A stretch of DNA of 64,000 nucleotides, taken from positions 496,001 through 560,000 of the forward strand of contig NZ_OU745373.1 in assembly GCF_916618745.1 (NCBI RefSeq), read 5' to 3'. The translations under genes and the position numbers were made by a program. Position 1 is the first letter of the stretch, and each line of letters starts with the position of its first letter. Below the pieces are notes generated by a model that saw nothing but the letters and a program-made list of their open reading frames with translations, made no database searches and was not told the origin of the DNA. Of the stretch, positions 1 through 8,371 are shown piece after piece. This stretch comes from Cardiobacterium sp. Marseille-Q4385. GTDB lineage: Bacteria; Pseudomonadota; Gammaproteobacteria; Cardiobacteriales; Cardiobacteriaceae.

Positions 1-630
1 TCGTTTCGTTTGGCAATCTCTACCTCCGCACCCATCAACTCCTGTACCGACGAAGCAAATGCTTTACCTGTGTAACCACCGTCAGCAAGGATTTTTTGTA
101 TCGCACCAAGATTATCCAGCTCGCGTTTTAATGCCAAAAGACAACCTTTTCTATCCGTAACATCCGCCGTCGTCACCGCAAGGGCATGCGGCAAACCCTG
201 CGTGTCAACCGCTATATGCCGCTTGATACCGCTAACCTTCTTGCCCGCATCGTAGCCTTTTTCCATGGCGGTATCCGTGTTCTTCACACTCTGCGCATCA
301 ATAATCAGGAAAGTGGTTGCTTCATGGCGCCCCTGCTTGCGACGCTCCGCAACTACCTGATTTTTTTAATGCTTCCTCAAGGATGCTGATGCCACTCTCG
401 CGTGGCTCAGTCCATCTCTGGAAGTAGGAATGCACGGTGCGCCATTTGGGGAAATCGCCCGGCAAAGCGCGCCAGGAGCAGCCAGTGCGTTGCAGGTAGA
501 GAATGGCACAAAAGACATCGTACAAGTCCACCTGGCGTGGCGCTGTGCGTTTACGGGCACTTTCCAGCAGGGGGAGGAGAGGCGCAAATTGCTCGCGACT
601 GATATCGCTTGGGTAGGTTTTTCTGTTCAT
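1..630 (-). CDS. IS5-family transposase, partial, in two frames
   Basis: The first reading frame (322-630) gives a 102-residue N-terminal part that starts MNRKTYPSDIS and ends shortly after a run of seven A residues. The DDE part continues in a second frame toward position 1 and contains the conserved IIDAQSVKNTDTA stretch. This two-frame organisation matches copy B and fits frameshift expression known in this IS group. The C-terminus lies outside the window. Confidence 0.85.
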
Positions 631-671
631 GCCGATAGTTTACAGCAGAGGCTGAGATTATGAACACGTTC
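1..671 (-). mobile_element. IS5-family (IS427-like) element, copy A, cut by window start
   Basis: This segment is nearly identical, in reverse orientation, to positions 11326-11996, which belong to the complete element of this window. Its only visible terminus is at 671, where the inverted repeat (GAACGTGTTCAT read inward) is followed outside by TTA at 672-674. TTA is the same 3-bp sequence that is duplicated around copy B. The rest of the element lies beyond position 1. Near identity of the two copies indicates recent transposition. Confidence 0.9.
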
Positions 672-1586
672 TTAGTTCAGGCGGCTGTGTTCTGCCGCGA
701 TGATGGCGCCTTTGTGCTGGATGACGCGGGCGGCGAGGCGGTTGCCATTTTTGCAGCTGGTGACGGGGTCGGCACCTTGCAGGCGCGCGGCGAGGTAGCC
801 GGCGTTGAAGGCGTCGCCGGCGGCGGTGGTGTCCACGATGTGTTCGACGCGTTCAGCGGGGATGTGGTGGCGGGTGTCGCCCGTGGCGTAGGTCGCCCCC
901 GCTGCGCCGTTTTTGAGGACAATTTCGCGGACGCCCGCTTGTTGCAGGCGGCGGATGGCGGCTTCCGGATTGGCGTCGCCCCACAGGGCCTGTTCGTCGT
1001 CCCAGGTCATCAGCGCCAGTTGCACGTGCGGCAGCAGGCGGGCGTAGGCGGTGCGGGTCTCGGCGGGGTCTTTCCACAGTGCCGGGCGGTAGTTGCCGTC
1101 AAAAGTGATGGGGACGCGGCTGGTGTTGAGGATATCGATAAGGTGTTCGCGGTCGGCAGGCGGCAGGATGGCGAGGCTGATTCCGCTCAGGTAGAGGTGG
1201 TCGTAGTTGGCGAGCGCGGCGGCGGTCTGCGGCCAGACAGGCTGTTGCAGCAGGTGGCGCGCGGCGCTGTTGTTGCGCCAGTAGAGGAAGGTGCGTTCGC
1301 CGTCGGCATCGAGCTGGATCAGGTAGAGGCCGGGCGAGTGCGCGGGGTCGGTATGGACGTGGCGGGTGTCGATACCGTCTGCTTCCCAGCGCACGCGCAT
1401 TTCGCGGCTGAGCGGGTCGGTGCCGAGCGCGCTGATGTAGTCCACGCGCAGGGTGTCGCGGGCGGTGTTACGGGCGAGGTAGGTGGCGGTGTTCAGGGTG
1501 TCGCCGCCGTAGGTTTGTTGCATGGTGCCGAAGGGGGTGCCGTTCAGTTCGATCATGCATTCGCCGATGATTGCGATGGTTTTCAT
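672..1586 (-). CDS. kdgK: 2-dehydro-3-deoxygluconokinase
   Basis: This gene encodes a 304-residue PfkB/ribokinase-family sugar kinase that would phosphorylate KDG to KDPG, the last hexuronate-specific step before Entner-Doudoroff cleavage. The N-terminus MKTIAIIGECMIEL, the GGDTLNTA segment, YLSGISLAIL and the PfkB signature DTTAAGDAFNAGY are all typical of KdgK. The start at 1586 gives the family N-terminus; an upstream in-frame extension has no family match. The stop codon TAA (672-674) coincides exactly with the TTA target sequence of the adjoining IS, so the element inserted at the stop codon and left the reading frame apparently complete. uxuA and uxuB lie upstream on the same strand. 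Confidence 0.92.
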   Translation of the reverse strand: MKTIAIIGECMIELNGTPFGTMQQTYGGDTLNTATYLARNTARDTLRVDYISALGTDPLSREMRVRWEADGIDTRHVHTDPAHSPGLYLIQLDADGERTFLYWRNNSAARHLLQQPVWPQTAAALANYDHLYLSGISLAILPPADREHLIDILNTSRVPITFDGNYRPALWKDPAETRTAYARLLPHVQLALMTWDDEQALWGDANPEAAIRRLQQAGVREIVLKNGAAGATYATGDTRHHIPAERVEHIVDTTAAGDAFNAGYLAARLQGADPVTSCKNGNRLAARVIQHKGAIIAAEHSRLN

Positions 1587-1612
1587 GGGTGTTGTGCTCT
1601 GGGTTGTCGGGT

Positions 1613-2485
1613 TCAGTGGTGGCGGCCGGTTTTTTTCGGCAGGGCGCAGTGGTATTTCTGTCCTTTGTACCCTGTGACGGGCGGGGCGGCGCAGGTGCGC
1701 GGGTTGACGGCGGGATCGCTGCGGCAGCGCTCGAGTGCATCGGCTATCGGCGCTTCGACCATTGTCTCGGCGGTACTCCATTCTTCGGGGTCGGTGTGAT
1801 AGTAAGCGCCTTCGCCGTAAGCGTTGCCGCCGTAGGCGCGGCGGGCGGTGTAGATGCGCACGCCGCTGTAATCGGTGAGCCAGCCGACGGCGTAGGCGTT
1901 GCAGGTGTTGCGGTAAACGCTCGCCAGCACACAGGGTTTGCCGTCACATTCTTTCGGCATGTCTGCAACGACACTTTCAGGGTGGTCATAGTAGGTGTCG
2001 CGGAATTGGCCAATGGCGCGGATTTCGTAAGGGAGGTAGTCGCCGTTGATGGGGTCAAGCTCTTTTTCCATGTCGATCTCGGCGGGGTTGTTTTTGCCGT
2101 TGATGTCGTGTTGGTTGAGGTAGGCTTCCCAGCTGAAGGGCATTGGTTCGTGGTTGTTGTCAACGAGGGCATCGTCGCGGTACATCACCGCCAGGCCGCC
2201 GTGGTTGTCGCGCAGTCCCGTCATGTGCCACTGGATGTATTCGCCGCCCCCGGCGGGCGCGGGGGGTTGGCAGCCGTGGCCGTGGGCGTCGCCGCAGCGG
2301 GCGATGTTGCTGTGGATGTGTCCCATCAGGGCTTGTTGCTGTTGTTGTTGCTGCTGGTAGGTGGCGGCAGCGCTCTGCCGCATCATTTGCGCTGGTGTGG
2401 GGGCCTGGGCGAAGGCGGCGGGGACGGCGGCAAGACTCAGGGCGAGGAGCAACGCGGGAATGGGGCGGTTTTTTGTCGCGGTCAC
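1613..2485 (-). CDS. Gln-rich secreted protein, paralogue 1 of 3
   Basis: This is a hypothetical exported protein of about 290 residues. A GTG start at 2485 gives a clean signal peptide ending in AFA-Q; a longer ATG start near 2567 would overlap the upstream gene. After the signal comes MMRQSAAATYQQQQQQQQ, then a Cys-containing segment (CGDAHGHGC) and a conserved C-terminal half with YRNTCNAYAVGWLTDYSGVR and later paired Cys residues. The C-terminal half resembles DUF4189-type secreted domains only weakly. It is clearly paralogous to the products at 5569-6390 and 6599-7414. Function is unknown; paired cysteines suggest a disulfide-stabilised periplasmic or surface protein. Confidence 0.75.
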   Translation of the reverse strand: MTATKNRPIPALLLALSLAAVPAAFAQAPTPAQMMRQSAAATYQQQQQQQQALMGHIHSNIARCGDAHGHGCQPPAPAGGGEYIQWHMTGLRDNHGGLAVMYRDDALVDNNHEPMPFSWEAYLNQHDINGKNNPAEIDMEKELDPINGDYLPYEIRAIGQFRDTYYDHPESVVADMPKECDGKPCVLASVYRNTCNAYAVGWLTDYSGVRIYTARRAYGGNAYGEGAYYHTDPEEWSTAETMVEAPIADALERCRSDPAVNPRTCAAPPVTGYKGQKYHCALPKKTGRHH

Positions 2486-2546
2486 GCGCGCAATGCGTCC
2501 CCATCCCGAGTGGGGATGGGGAGCGCTGGTTATGCCGCTTGGCGGT

Positions 2547-3689
2547 TTAGTGGGCGGCTTTTTCATTGGCTTCGCGGATGTTGCTGGTGTAGTTCGGCAG
2601 GCTGTTCCAAGCGCCGCTGGGGAAGCCTTTGCCGCACAGGCCGTTGCTGTTTTTGCTCGCAAGGACGAAGTCGGTGCCGTTCCAGAGGTAGAGATCGTTG
2701 ATGCCGCAGCCTTTGTCGTCTAGCTGGCGCGCGCCGAGGATTTCGCCGTAGCCGTTGTAACCGGTGCTGATCGGGCCGCCAACGGTTTTTTCGACTTTTT
2801 TGAGGTCGGCGCTGAGGATGGCAAAGAGGTAGAAGCCTTTTTCTTCGCCGTACTGGCAGATGGTTTCGGCCAGGGTTTGTTTGTCGTTCAGCGGGTAAAG
2901 GGTGATGTTTTGTCCGCGCTTGTCGGGGGCGCTGCTGCTGAAGGCGCAGTTTTTTTCTTGGCCGTAGGGTTGGAGCAGTTTCAGCAGGGCAGCGTGTTTT
3001 TTGTTCTCCGGGGTAATGGTGTCGCCACCGCTGTCTTCTTTGACGGCGGCCGCGCTGATCTCGGGCGCGGGGGCGGGTGGTGGCACGGCTTTGTCGCTTG
3101 TGCCCGGGTTGAGCAGTGCCGATGGTGTGCCGCTGCGTCCCTGGTATTCGTCCATTTTGGCGAGGATGGCAAGGTGTTCGCGGTTGCTGTATGGCGTCCA
3201 GTAGGGGGCGTTGTCGCTGCCGTCGTCCGCGATGAATTTGATGCTCGGCTCCGGGGTGCGTAGGTGGGCAAGCAGGGCGGCAGTTTGGCTGTCGCTGAGG
3301 GTGGCGATGCCTTCGTCGTCTGTCTGGATGGGGCCGTAGTCCACCGGTTTGGCGTTTTTTTGGCTCCAGTCGGTGAGTTGCAGGGTGATGCCGCCTATTT
3401 TTTGTTCTTGCCCGGCTGCGGGCAGGAGGCGCACTTGCGCTTTGACTTTGGCGTCCGCCCCGGCCTGGCGGGTGAGCAGCAGCGATACGGGCAGGAAGGT
3501 TTGGTGTTCGGTGTTGTTGTGCTGGTAGCCGGCGGCGCGGCAGGTGCCGGTGTTGTCGCAGACGAGTATCCAGTGCGGCGGCTGCATTCCGGCGCCGGTT
3601 TCGATGGGGCCGCCGTCGTAGGTGAGGCCGTCAAAGGCGTAGGCAGCGGGGGCAGCGGCAAGCATGAAGGAAAGGAGGTTTTTTTTCAT
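2547..3689 (-). CDS. DUF1176 domain-containing exported protein
   Basis: A 380-residue protein with signal peptide MKKNLLSFMLAAAPAAYA. Near the mature N-terminus it carries the DUF1176 hallmark WILVCDNTGTCRAAGY, and the C-terminal part has GCGINDLYLWNGTDFVL. The family is periplasmic and functionally uncharacterised. The gene sits between uxuB and the Gln-rich protein on the same strand. A CRP-like site lies about 90 bp upstream of its start, so it may begin its own transcript reaching kdgK (inference). Confidence 0.85.
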   Translation of the reverse strand: MKKNLLSFMLAAAPAAYAFDGLTYDGGPIETGAGMQPPHWILVCDNTGTCRAAGYQHNNTEHQTFLPVSLLLTRQAGADAKVKAQVRLLPAAGQEQKIGGITLQLTDWSQKNAKPVDYGPIQTDDEGIATLSDSQTAALLAHLRTPEPSIKFIADDGSDNAPYWTPYSNREHLAILAKMDEYQGRSGTPSALLNPGTSDKAVPPPAPAPEISAAAVKEDSGGDTITPENKKHAALLKLLQPYGQEKNCAFSSSAPDKRGQNITLYPLNDKQTLAETICQYGEEKGFYLFAILSADLKKVEKTVGGPISTGYNGYGEILGARQLDDKGCGINDLYLWNGTDFVLASKNSNGLCGKGFPSGAWNSLPNYTSNIREANEKAAH

Positions 3690-3775
3690 GGGTGTCTCCG
3701 GTTGGGTGAGGACGGGGGCTGGGCGGCAGCGCGGGGAAATGCGTGTTTGCTCCGCTTCTGCGCATCAAGCCGTGG

Positions 3776-3791
3776 GGTGATCTTGGTCACG
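3776..3791. promoter_or_regulatory. CRP-like binding site
   Basis: The sequence GGTGATCTTGGTCACG contains GTGA-N6-TCAC, the core of the CRP consensus TGTGA-N6-TCACA. It lies about 90 bp upstream of the DUF1176 gene, inside the hexuronate cluster, where catabolite control would be expected. Binding is inferred from the match only. Confidence 0.55.
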
Positions 3792-3913
3792 ATGGGATTT
3801 TAGGGTGTTTTTGCGGCAGGCCAAGTTCACTCTGCGCTTGTGTACAGGCGGATGTTGCTGCAAGCGGCGCGGTTACGCGTTTTGTCGCTACGCGAACGCT
3901 GCAAGTCCTCAGT

Positions 3914-3940
3914 CCCTCCCCCGCTGGGGGAGGGTTTTTT
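3914..3940 (+). terminator. GC-rich hairpin followed by a T tract
   Basis: A 9-bp perfect stem (CCCTCCCCC/GGGGGAGGG, loop GCT) is followed by six T on the plus strand. It looks like a plus-strand terminator, but no plus-strand gene precedes it. The same kind of palindrome recurs at 30273, 30474, 30653, 30832 and 33932, so it may be a member of a dispersed REP-like family downstream of uxuB. Confidence 0.5.
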
Positions 3941-3957
3941 GTCCCGCTGGGCGGCTG

Positions 3958-5541
3958 TTATTCCGGCAGGTATTTTTGCAGGGTGGCGCGCACGGCCCCG
4001 TTGCCGGCGAGCATGTCGCGCAGGTAGCCCTCCACTTTTTCGCCGAGGCCGACGTCGTAGAGGTTGACGCCGAAGATGTCCGCATCGCTCAACAGGGCGC
4101 GGACGTCGCCGAGGTGGGTGCTGCCGATGTGTACGTCTTTGAGTTTGCCCTGGGCTTCGGCGAGGCGCGGGTCGGGGCTGCAGGTGAAGGGTTTGCCGTT
4201 GTCGTCCACGCCAAGCAGGTAGCGGCACCAGCCGGCCAGCACCAGCGGGATGGCGGTGAGGTGGGCGGCGTTTATGCCGTGCGCCTTGATGGTGTGGCCG
4301 AAGCGGATGGCGAGTTTTTGCGAGGTGTCGGTGGCGATGCGCTGCGGGGTGTCCGGGATGTAGGGGTTGGGCAGGCGGATGTTGACGACTTCGTCGATGA
4401 ATTGTTGCGGGTTCAGGATGCCGGGATCGACCACAACGGGCAGGCCTTCGCGGTAGCCGACGGCGCGCGCGAGGCGGACGAGGTCTTTGTCCTGCATTTC
4501 GGCGTGGATGCTGGTGTAGCCGAGCAGGCAGCCGTAGATGGCAAGCGCGGTGTGGATGGGGTTCAGGCAGGTGGTGACTTTCATGGTCTCGACTTTGTTT
4601 ACGGTGTCGCGGTCGGTGAAGTGCACGCCTGCTTTTTCCAGCGCGGGCCGGCCATTCGGGAAGTCGTCTTCGATGACGAGGTATTCGAGTTCTTCGGCGT
4701 TGACGTAGGGCGCGGTGTAGCTGTGTTTGCCGGTTTCCAGCGGGGCGATGTCTTTAAGGCCGTCGGCGGCAAGCAGCGCGGCAACGCTGGCATCGGGGCG
4801 CGGGGTGATTTTGTCGATCATGGTCCAGGGGTAGCTGACGTGTTTGCTTTCCAGCCAGGCGACGAATTCGGGCGGGACGTGGCCGGTCTGCTGCCAGCCG
4901 TGCGCAAATTCGAGCACGGTGGCGCGCAGTTTTTCGCCGTTATGTGACATGTTGTCCATGCTAACCAGTGCCAGCGGGGCGGCGCCTTTTTGCCAGCGGG
5001 TGTAGAGCAGGGTGACGAGGTTGCCGATGTAGCTTTGCGGGCGGGCGGTGCCGTTGGCAAGGTCGTTCGCGACGGCCGGGTAGTAGTGGCCGTCCCGATC
5101 TTTGATGTGGTAGCCCTTTTCGGTGATGGTGAGGCTGACCATTTGCAGGCTGGGGTTGGCGGCGATGTCGCGCAGGCGGTCAAGGTCGTCCTGCATGGTC
5201 AGCGATTCAATAACGCTGGCGAGGATGATTTTGTCGAGGCTGCGGTCGCCTTTGAGGCGGACGTAGATGCTGAGGTTGTCGTAGGGGCGGTAGGCTTTCT
5301 GGATGATTTCGTCGTCGTAGCCTTCGGCGACGATGATGCCGGTCTCGGCGTCGCGCTGGTCAAGCAGCCGCTGTTGCAGGTTGGCCAGGAAGGCGCGGAA
5401 GATGTTGCCGGCACCGAGGTGCAGCCAGCGTGGCGCGGTGAGGGTGGCGGCGCGCACGCGCGGGATGTCATAAAGCGGCAGTTGGTAGCCGCGTTCTTGC
5501 CAGTAGGCTTTGTTGAGCAGGCCGTTGTAGGTGAGTTTCAT
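3958..5541 (-). CDS. uxuB: mannitol dehydrogenase-family oxidoreductase, probable fructuronate reductase
   Basis: A 527-residue polyol-specific long-chain dehydrogenase/reductase. An N-terminal nucleotide-binding region (RWLHLGAGNIFRAF) is followed by SMDNMSHNG, WTMIDKITPRP and the C-terminal substrate domain with KVETMKVTTCLNPIHTALA, corresponding to the family Lys-Asn-His signature. Family members reduce fructuronate to mannonate, or act on mannitol or arabinitol. The neighbouring uxuA and kdgK point strongly to mannonate oxidoreductase. It is somewhat longer than the roughly 486-residue E. coli UxuB and belongs to a divergent subgroup. The ATG at 5541 lies 27 bp after the stop of the upstream gene, consistent with one transcript. 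Confidence 0.85.
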   Translation of the reverse strand: MKLTYNGLLNKAYWQERGYQLPLYDIPRVRAATLTAPRWLHLGAGNIFRAFLANLQQRLLDQRDAETGIIVAEGYDDEIIQKAYRPYDNLSIYVRLKGDRSLDKIILASVIESLTMQDDLDRLRDIAANPSLQMVSLTITEKGYHIKDRDGHYYPAVANDLANGTARPQSYIGNLVTLLYTRWQKGAAPLALVSMDNMSHNGEKLRATVLEFAHGWQQTGHVPPEFVAWLESKHVSYPWTMIDKITPRPDASVAALLAADGLKDIAPLETGKHSYTAPYVNAEELEYLVIEDDFPNGRPALEKAGVHFTDRDTVNKVETMKVTTCLNPIHTALAIYGCLLGYTSIHAEMQDKDLVRLARAVGYREGLPVVVDPGILNPQQFIDEVVNIRLPNPYIPDTPQRIATDTSQKLAIRFGHTIKAHGINAAHLTAIPLVLAGWCRYLLGVDDNGKPFTCSPDPRLAEAQGKLKDVHIGSTHLGDVRALLSDADIFGVNLYDVGLGEKVEGYLRDMLAGNGAVRATLQKYLPE

Positions 5542-5568
5542 GGTGTGTGTCCGTTGTTAAGGGTTGGG

Positions 5569-6390
5569 TTAGCGGAATTCGCCGAGGTTGCCCGGCAGGG
5601 CGCAGTAATATGCCTGCTCTTTGGCGGAGCGGGCAGAGCAGCTCGCCGCCAGGACAGCGGGATCGCTCTGGCAGCGGCTGAGGGCATCCGCGATAGGGGC
5701 GGCCACCATGGCACGGGCGGTATCCCAGTCTTCGGCGTCGGTGTGGCCGTGATAGCCTTTGCCGTAGGCGGTGTTGCCGTGATGCGCCTGGCGCGCGGTG
5801 TAGATGCGCACGCCGCTGTAATCGGTGAGCCAGCCGACGGCCACGGCGTTGCAGGTGTTGCGGTACACGGCGGCGGTGGTGCAGGCATCTTCCCCGCATT
5901 CTTCGCGCAGTTTGGCGTGAACGTCCGCTTCGCTGCCGGGCTGATTGCGGAAGTTTCCCGCGCTGAACACGACATACGGCAAGTAGGAGCCACTGCCGAT
6001 GGGGCTGACTTCGTTCATCGCCATGCCGTCAATTTCGGCGGTTTGGTCGCGGTAGGCCTCCCAGCTGAACGGCAGTGGATTGGCGTAGTTGTCGCGGATG
6101 ATGTCGTTTTTATAGGCGATGGCGATGCCGCCGTAGCTGTCTACGAGACCGGTCATCGTCCATTCGGCGGGGCGCGAGTTATCGACCGCCTGCTGCGGTT
6201 GCCGGCAGCCATAGCCGTGGGCGTCGCCGCAGTGGGTCAGGTTGTGCTGTATCTGGTTCATCAGCTGTTGCTGCTGGAATTGCTGCTGCTGGTAGGTGGC
6301 AGCAGCGCTTTGCTGCATCAGCTGCTCCGGGGTTTGCGCGCAGGCGGCGCCACCGAGCAGGGCGAGAAAGAGGCGGGAATATCGCGGCAT
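5569..6390 (-). CDS. Gln-rich secreted protein, paralogue 2 of 3
   Basis: A 273-residue exported protein; the ATG at 6390 is preceded by a GAGGAG ribosome-binding site and begins a signal peptide (MPRYSRLFLALLGGAACA). The mature part starts with a Gln-rich stretch (YQQQQFQQQQLMNQ), followed by CGDAHGYGC, WTMTGLVDSYGG and VYRNTCNAVAVGWLTDYSG, all shared with the two paralogues. It lies 11 bp downstream of a 56-residue lipoprotein gene. The pair is a tandem copy of the pair at 6599-7596. Function is unknown. Confidence 0.8.
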   Translation of the reverse strand: MPRYSRLFLALLGGAACAQTPEQLMQQSAAATYQQQQFQQQQLMNQIQHNLTHCGDAHGYGCRQPQQAVDNSRPAEWTMTGLVDSYGGIAIAYKNDIIRDNYANPLPFSWEAYRDQTAEIDGMAMNEVSPIGSGSYLPYVVFSAGNFRNQPGSEADVHAKLREECGEDACTTAAVYRNTCNAVAVGWLTDYSGVRIYTARQAHHGNTAYGKGYHGHTDAEDWDTARAMVAAPIADALSRCQSDPAVLAASCSARSAKEQAYYCALPGNLGEFR

Positions 6391-6401
6391 GGTGGTACTC
6401 C

Positions 6402-6572
6402 TCAGGGTTGCGGGACGCTGTAACAGCCGACGTTGTATTTGCATTCGACGATGCTGTCGGCTCCGTAAAGGATTTCGCCAGGCGTAGCCTGGAAGGTGCC
6501 GCGTCCGTCGGCGCCGAGGGACTGGCAGCCGCTGAGGAGCAGCATGACGGAAAGGCAGAGGATGATTTTCAT
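6402..6572 (-). CDS. small lipoprotein, 56 residues, copy 1
   Basis: This short gene encodes MKIILCLSVMLLLSGC followed by a 40-residue mature part. LLSGC is a strong lipobox with Cys16 as the acylated residue. The mature part includes GTFQATPGEILYGADS and ends CKYNVGCYSVPQP with two further cysteines. A nearly identical copy lies at 7426-7596. It ends 11 bp before the start of a Gln-rich secreted protein, suggesting translational coupling and a joint envelope role that cannot be specified. Confidence 0.85.
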   Translation of the reverse strand: MKIILCLSVMLLLSGCQSLGADGRGTFQATPGEILYGADSIVECKYNVGCYSVPQP

Positions 6573-6598
6573 GGCGCGTGTCCGTTCTTGAGATGGGT

Positions 6599-7414
6599 TT
6601 AGCGGTATTCGCCGCGTTTATTCGGCAGGGCGCAGTCCTCTGCTTGATCAGGCGGCGCGGTACAGCTTGCCGTCAAGACGGCAGGATCGCTCTGGCAGCG
6701 CTTGAGGGCATCCGCAACGGAGGCTGCCACCATGGTGCGGGCGGTATCCCAGTCTTCGGCGTCCGTGTGGCCGTGCCAGCCGTGACCATAGGCAGCATTG
6801 CCGTGGTGCGCCTGACGCGCGGTGTAGATGCGCACGCCGCTGTAATCGGGCAACCAGCCGACGGCCAGGGCATTGCAGGTGTTGCGGTACACGGTGGCGA
6901 CGGTGCAAGGGGCTTCCCCGCATTCTTCGCGCAGTTTGGCGCGGACGTCTGCCTCGCTGCCGGCCTGGTGACGGAAGGCGCCTGCGCTGTGCACGTTGAA
7001 CGGCGAGTAGGGGCCGATGGGGCTGACTTCGTTCATCGCCATGCCGTCAAGTAAAGAGGTGTGGTCGCGATAGGCTTCCCAGCTGAACGGCTGCGGCTTG
7101 CCGTAATTGTCGCGGATGATGTCGTCGTTATAAGCGATGGCGATGCCGCCATAGCTGTCTTCAAGGCCGGTCATCGTCCATTCGGCAGGGCGCGAGTTAT
7201 CGACCACTTGCTGCGGTTGCCGGCAGCCATGACCGTAGGCATCGCCGCAGCGGGCGAGGTTGTCGTAGATGTGTCCCATCAGTTGCTGCTGCTGGAATTG
7301 CTGCTGCTGGACGGCAGCGGCAGCGCTTTGCTCCATCATCTGCGTAGGCGTGAGAGCTTGAGCGCAGGCAGCGCCACCGAACAGGGCGAGAAAGAGGCAG
7401 GAATATCGCGGCAT
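6599..7414 (-). CDS. Gln-rich secreted protein, paralogue 3 of 3
   Basis: A 271-residue exported protein beginning MPRYSCLFLALFGGAACA at the ATG at 7414. It shares the Gln-rich N-terminus (VQQQQFQQQQLMGH), the CGDAYGHGC motif and the VYRNTCNALAVGWLPDYSG region with its paralogues. It is closest to the product at 5569-6390, including the untranslated region, which shows a tandem duplication of the lipoprotein plus secreted-protein pair. Function is unknown. Confidence 0.8.
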   Translation of the reverse strand: MPRYSCLFLALFGGAACAQALTPTQMMEQSAAAAVQQQQFQQQQLMGHIYDNLARCGDAYGHGCRQPQQVVDNSRPAEWTMTGLEDSYGGIAIAYNDDIIRDNYGKPQPFSWEAYRDHTSLLDGMAMNEVSPIGPYSPFNVHSAGAFRHQAGSEADVRAKLREECGEAPCTVATVYRNTCNALAVGWLPDYSGVRIYTARQAHHGNAAYGHGWHGHTDAEDWDTARTMVAASVADALKRCQSDPAVLTASCTAPPDQAEDCALPNKRGEYR

Positions 7415-7425
7415 GGTGGTGATCC

Positions 7426-7596
7426 TCAGGGTTGCGGGACGCTGTAACAGCCGACGTTGTATTTGCATTCGACGATGCTGTCGGCCCCGTAAAGGATTTC
7501 GCCGGGCGTAGCCTGGAAGGTGCCGCGTCCGTCAGAACCGAGGGACTGGCAGCCGCTAAGCAGCAGCATAACGGGAAGGCAGAGGATGATTTTCAT
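7426..7596 (-). CDS. small lipoprotein, 56 residues, copy 2
   Basis: It has the same architecture as the lipoprotein at 6402-6572: signal MKIILCLPVMLLLSGC with lipobox Cys16 and a C-terminus CKYNVGCYSVPQP. Only a few substitutions separate the copies (for example S8P and A22S). It lies 11 bp upstream of the Gln-rich protein at 6599-7414. Confidence 0.85.
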   Translation of the reverse strand: MKIILCLPVMLLLSGCQSLGSDGRGTFQATPGEILYGADSIVECKYNVGCYSVPQP

Positions 7597-7626
7597 GGTG
7601 TCTCCCTTTGTTGGTAAGTATCTGGC

Positions 7627-8196
7627 TTAACGGCTATCCGGGCAGCGCAGGGTCGCGAGGATTTGCGCCGCTTGCGGCTGGAAGTCTTGTTGCGCGCTTT
7701 CTGCGGCGGTAAAGAGGTGCGCACCGTCGGCGGTCGCGGGATGCTGTTCGCCGTATTGCAGTCCGGCGAAGCCGCAAGGCAGCGGCTGGTAGCGCATCAG
7801 GTTGCTTTCGTAGCCGGCAAAGTGCGGATGTCTGGGCTGGGGCGGGTAGAGCATGGTGAGTTGCAGGGCGCCATCCTGTTTATCCAGACGGTAGCGGACG
7901 TTTTCCTGTTTGAGCAGACGCTCCATGTTGGCGGCAAAGTCGTCAAAGGTTTTTCCTTCGGTCACAAACATCAGGGTGAGCAGCTTGCTCCAGTCGTAGT
8001 CCCGTTCACCGCGCAGGTAGTATTCGCCGCTTTCGCCGTCCCAATGTTGCAAGCGATAGGTTTGCCCGTTGTATTGCAGGCTTTGCGGGACGCCGGCAGG
8101 CAGTTGCGCAGCGGGCGAATCCTGGACGCTACTGCTGTTGCCACGCAGGCAGCCGCCGAGCAGCAGGGCGAAGGTCAGACAGAGGATGGTTTTCAT
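7627..8196 (-). CDS. lipoprotein of unknown function
   Basis: A 189-residue protein starting MKTILCLTFALLLGGC, a lipoprotein signal with lipobox LLGGC. The ATG at 8196 is preceded by GGAGAAG. The mature part is soluble (segments YRLQHWDGESGEYYLRG and FDDFAANMERLLKQ) with no domain I can name. It is the first gene after uxuA on the same strand, 175 bp downstream. Confidence 0.75.
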   Translation of the reverse strand: MKTILCLTFALLLGGCLRGNSSSVQDSPAAQLPAGVPQSLQYNGQTYRLQHWDGESGEYYLRGERDYDWSKLLTLMFVTEGKTFDDFAANMERLLKQENVRYRLDKQDGALQLTMLYPPQPRHPHFAGYESNLMRYQPLPCGFAGLQYGEQHPATADGAHLFTAAESAQQDFQPQAAQILATLRCPDSR

Positions 8197-8371
8197 GGGC
8201 TTCTCCGGTGGGGCATTGAGCGGTGCATTATCACGGTGCGGCGTTGTGTACGGCAAACTTTTGCCGCTGGCGGCAGAAACGGTTTACCAACTGCTGCCAA
8301 GCGGCGTGGTTACCGCGATTTGCCGCTGTCGTGCGTTATCCCGATACCGCCCCAGGCGGGGCGGTTGCTGC

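Noticed and set aside
3805..6423. Long antisense open frames opposite uxuB and the Gln-rich genes
   Set aside because: They arise from high GC codon bias in the real minus-strand genes; compositions rich in Val/Gly/Asp/Ala and no motifs.
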